In this document: positions 22,316 to 23,043 of the stretch, in pieces
Position numbering within the stretch: the stretch's first letter is position 1
How the letters are laid out: each line of letters begins with the position of its first letter
The notes under the pieces: generated by a model
Databases searched by the model: none
Told to the model about the DNA's origin: nothing
Seen by the model: the letters and a program-made list of their open reading frames with translations, nothing else
DNA from: an uncultured Lachnospiraceae bacterium
GTDB taxonomy: Bacteria; Bacillota_A; Clostridia; Lachnospirales; Lachnospiraceae
Length of the DNA stretch: 23,043 bases
Reading direction: 5' to 3'
Assembly: GCA_949957035.1 (NCBI GenBank)
Contig: CATLIP010000003.1
Coordinates: 1-23,043, forward strand
Program-made: the position numbers and the translations under genes

Positions 22316-23043
22316 ATGGGAAAACTAAATGTTGATGGTACAGAAATACAGGTGCTGCAAATTGAAGAGGATGATTATATCTCTTTAACTGATATGGTAA
22401 GAAAAATTAACAACGGACCTGCTCTGATAGAAAAATGGTTACGCAACAAGAATACAATAGAATTTCTTGGCATATGGGAAGAAATATATAATGCAGATTT
22501 CAATGCTGCTGCCTATGAAGAAATCATGTTGGAGGCTGGATTAAACCGTTTTATCATGTCGGTTAAACAATGGGTATCTCGTACAAATTCAAAAGGCATT
22601 GTAGCAAAAGCAGGACGGTATGGTGGAACATATGCATATAAAGATATTGCATTTGAATTTGCAAGCTGGGTATCTCCACAGTTTAAATTATATCTTATTA
22701 GGGAATTTGAGCGGTTAAAGAAAGAAGAACAGGCTTTATTTGGATGGAGTGCTAAGAGGGAATTGGCAAAAATAAATTATCGGATACATACGGATGCAAT
22801 CAAAGTCAATCTCATTCCACCGGAACTTACGCCGCAGCAAACTTCGGTCATATATGCATCAGAAGCGGATGTGCTGAATATGGCATTATTTGGTATGACA
22901 GCAAAACAATGGAGGGATAAGAATCCTGATAAAAAGGGCAATATCAGGGATTATGCGAATATAAATGAATTGATATGCTTGTCAAATATGGAAAACATCA
23001 ATGTAGTACTGATTGAAGATGGGATGAACCAAAAAGAACGCTT
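22316..23043 (+). CDS. KilA-N domain protein (partial, continues past right edge)
   Basis: 242 codons are visible without a stop. The KilA-N DNA-binding domain covers about residues 10-135: DDYISLTDMVRKI, EKWLRNKNTIEFLGIWEEIYN, the GRYGGTYAYKDIAFEFASW core and FKLYLIREFERLK. KilA-N proteins occur in phages and as chromosomal genes in gut bacteria; function is mostly unknown. AAAAGGGG lies 7-8 bases before the ATG. The region is clearly more A+T-rich than the surface-protein and jet genes, suggesting transfer. The part after residue 140 (IPPELTPQQTSVIYASEADVL) matches chromosomal KilA-N relatives rather than the short phage KilA. Confidence 0.85.
   Translation, partial: MGKLNVDGTEIQVLQIEEDDYISLTDMVRKINNGPALIEKWLRNKNTIEFLGIWEEIYNADFNAAAYEEIMLEAGLNRFIMSVKQWVSRTNSKGIVAKAGRYGGTYAYKDIAFEFASWVSPQFKLYLIREFERLKKEEQALFGWSAKRELAKINYRIHTDAIKVNLIPPELTPQQTSVIYASEADVLNMALFGMTAKQWRDKNPDKKGNIRDYANINELICLSNMENINVVLIEDGMNQKER

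Overview
The window reads as chromosome of a low-to-mid G+C Firmicute, most likely a gut Lachnospiraceae (Clostridium cluster XIVa) relative. This rests on Gram-positive ribosome-binding sites (GGAGG), frequent extended -10 promoters, Big_3-type surface proteins, a PhoB-like two-component system beside a lantibiotic-type ABC exporter, and the general codon style. No rRNA, tRNA, CRISPR array or complete IS element was seen.

Left part (1-7533). A divergent partial gene leaves the left edge on the minus strand. Two large paralogous secreted proteins (beta-helix-like glycine-rich repeats, then Ig-like domains) run on the plus strand. The first ends in a Gly/Ser/Thr/Asp repeat tail and a membrane anchor; the second lacks both. 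Thirteen bases after the second lies a jetA-type kleisin gene, so it is probably read from the surface-protein promoter. A bidirectional hairpin closes this unit.

Middle (7571-12490). A PilZ gene on the minus strand separates jetA from jetB and jetC. jetB (KITE-like, DUF4194) and jetC (SMC-like ATPase) overlap, both start at TTG behind strong Shine-Dalgarno sites, and have their own promoter. Together the three genes form a Wadjet/MksBEF-like condensin set, but no JetD (nuclease/Toprim subunit) gene is present in the window. A winged-helix-like gene remnant with an operator-like inverted repeat lies just before jetB.

Accessory segment (12546-14882). A short DUF6440 gene and an AAA-like ATPase with a PD-(D/E)XK nuclease end lie on the minus strand. 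Next comes an apparently unannotated small module: a 32-residue Fst-like membrane peptide gene convergent with a short predicted antisense RNA. The two share a terminator and carry direct repeats, the layout of par/fst type I toxin-antitoxin loci.

Right part (14973-23043). A histidine kinase and response regulator (minus) are divergent from an ABC ATPase, two permeases and a small membrane protein (plus). The layout resembles NisRK-FEG or CprRK-ABC antimicrobial-peptide sensing and export. The intergenic region has phased TGTAAGGT repeats that are probable regulator sites. Then follow an N-terminally truncated DUF234 ATPase, an MNT-HEPN toxin-antitoxin-type pair on the minus strand, and a KilA-N gene that runs off the right edge.
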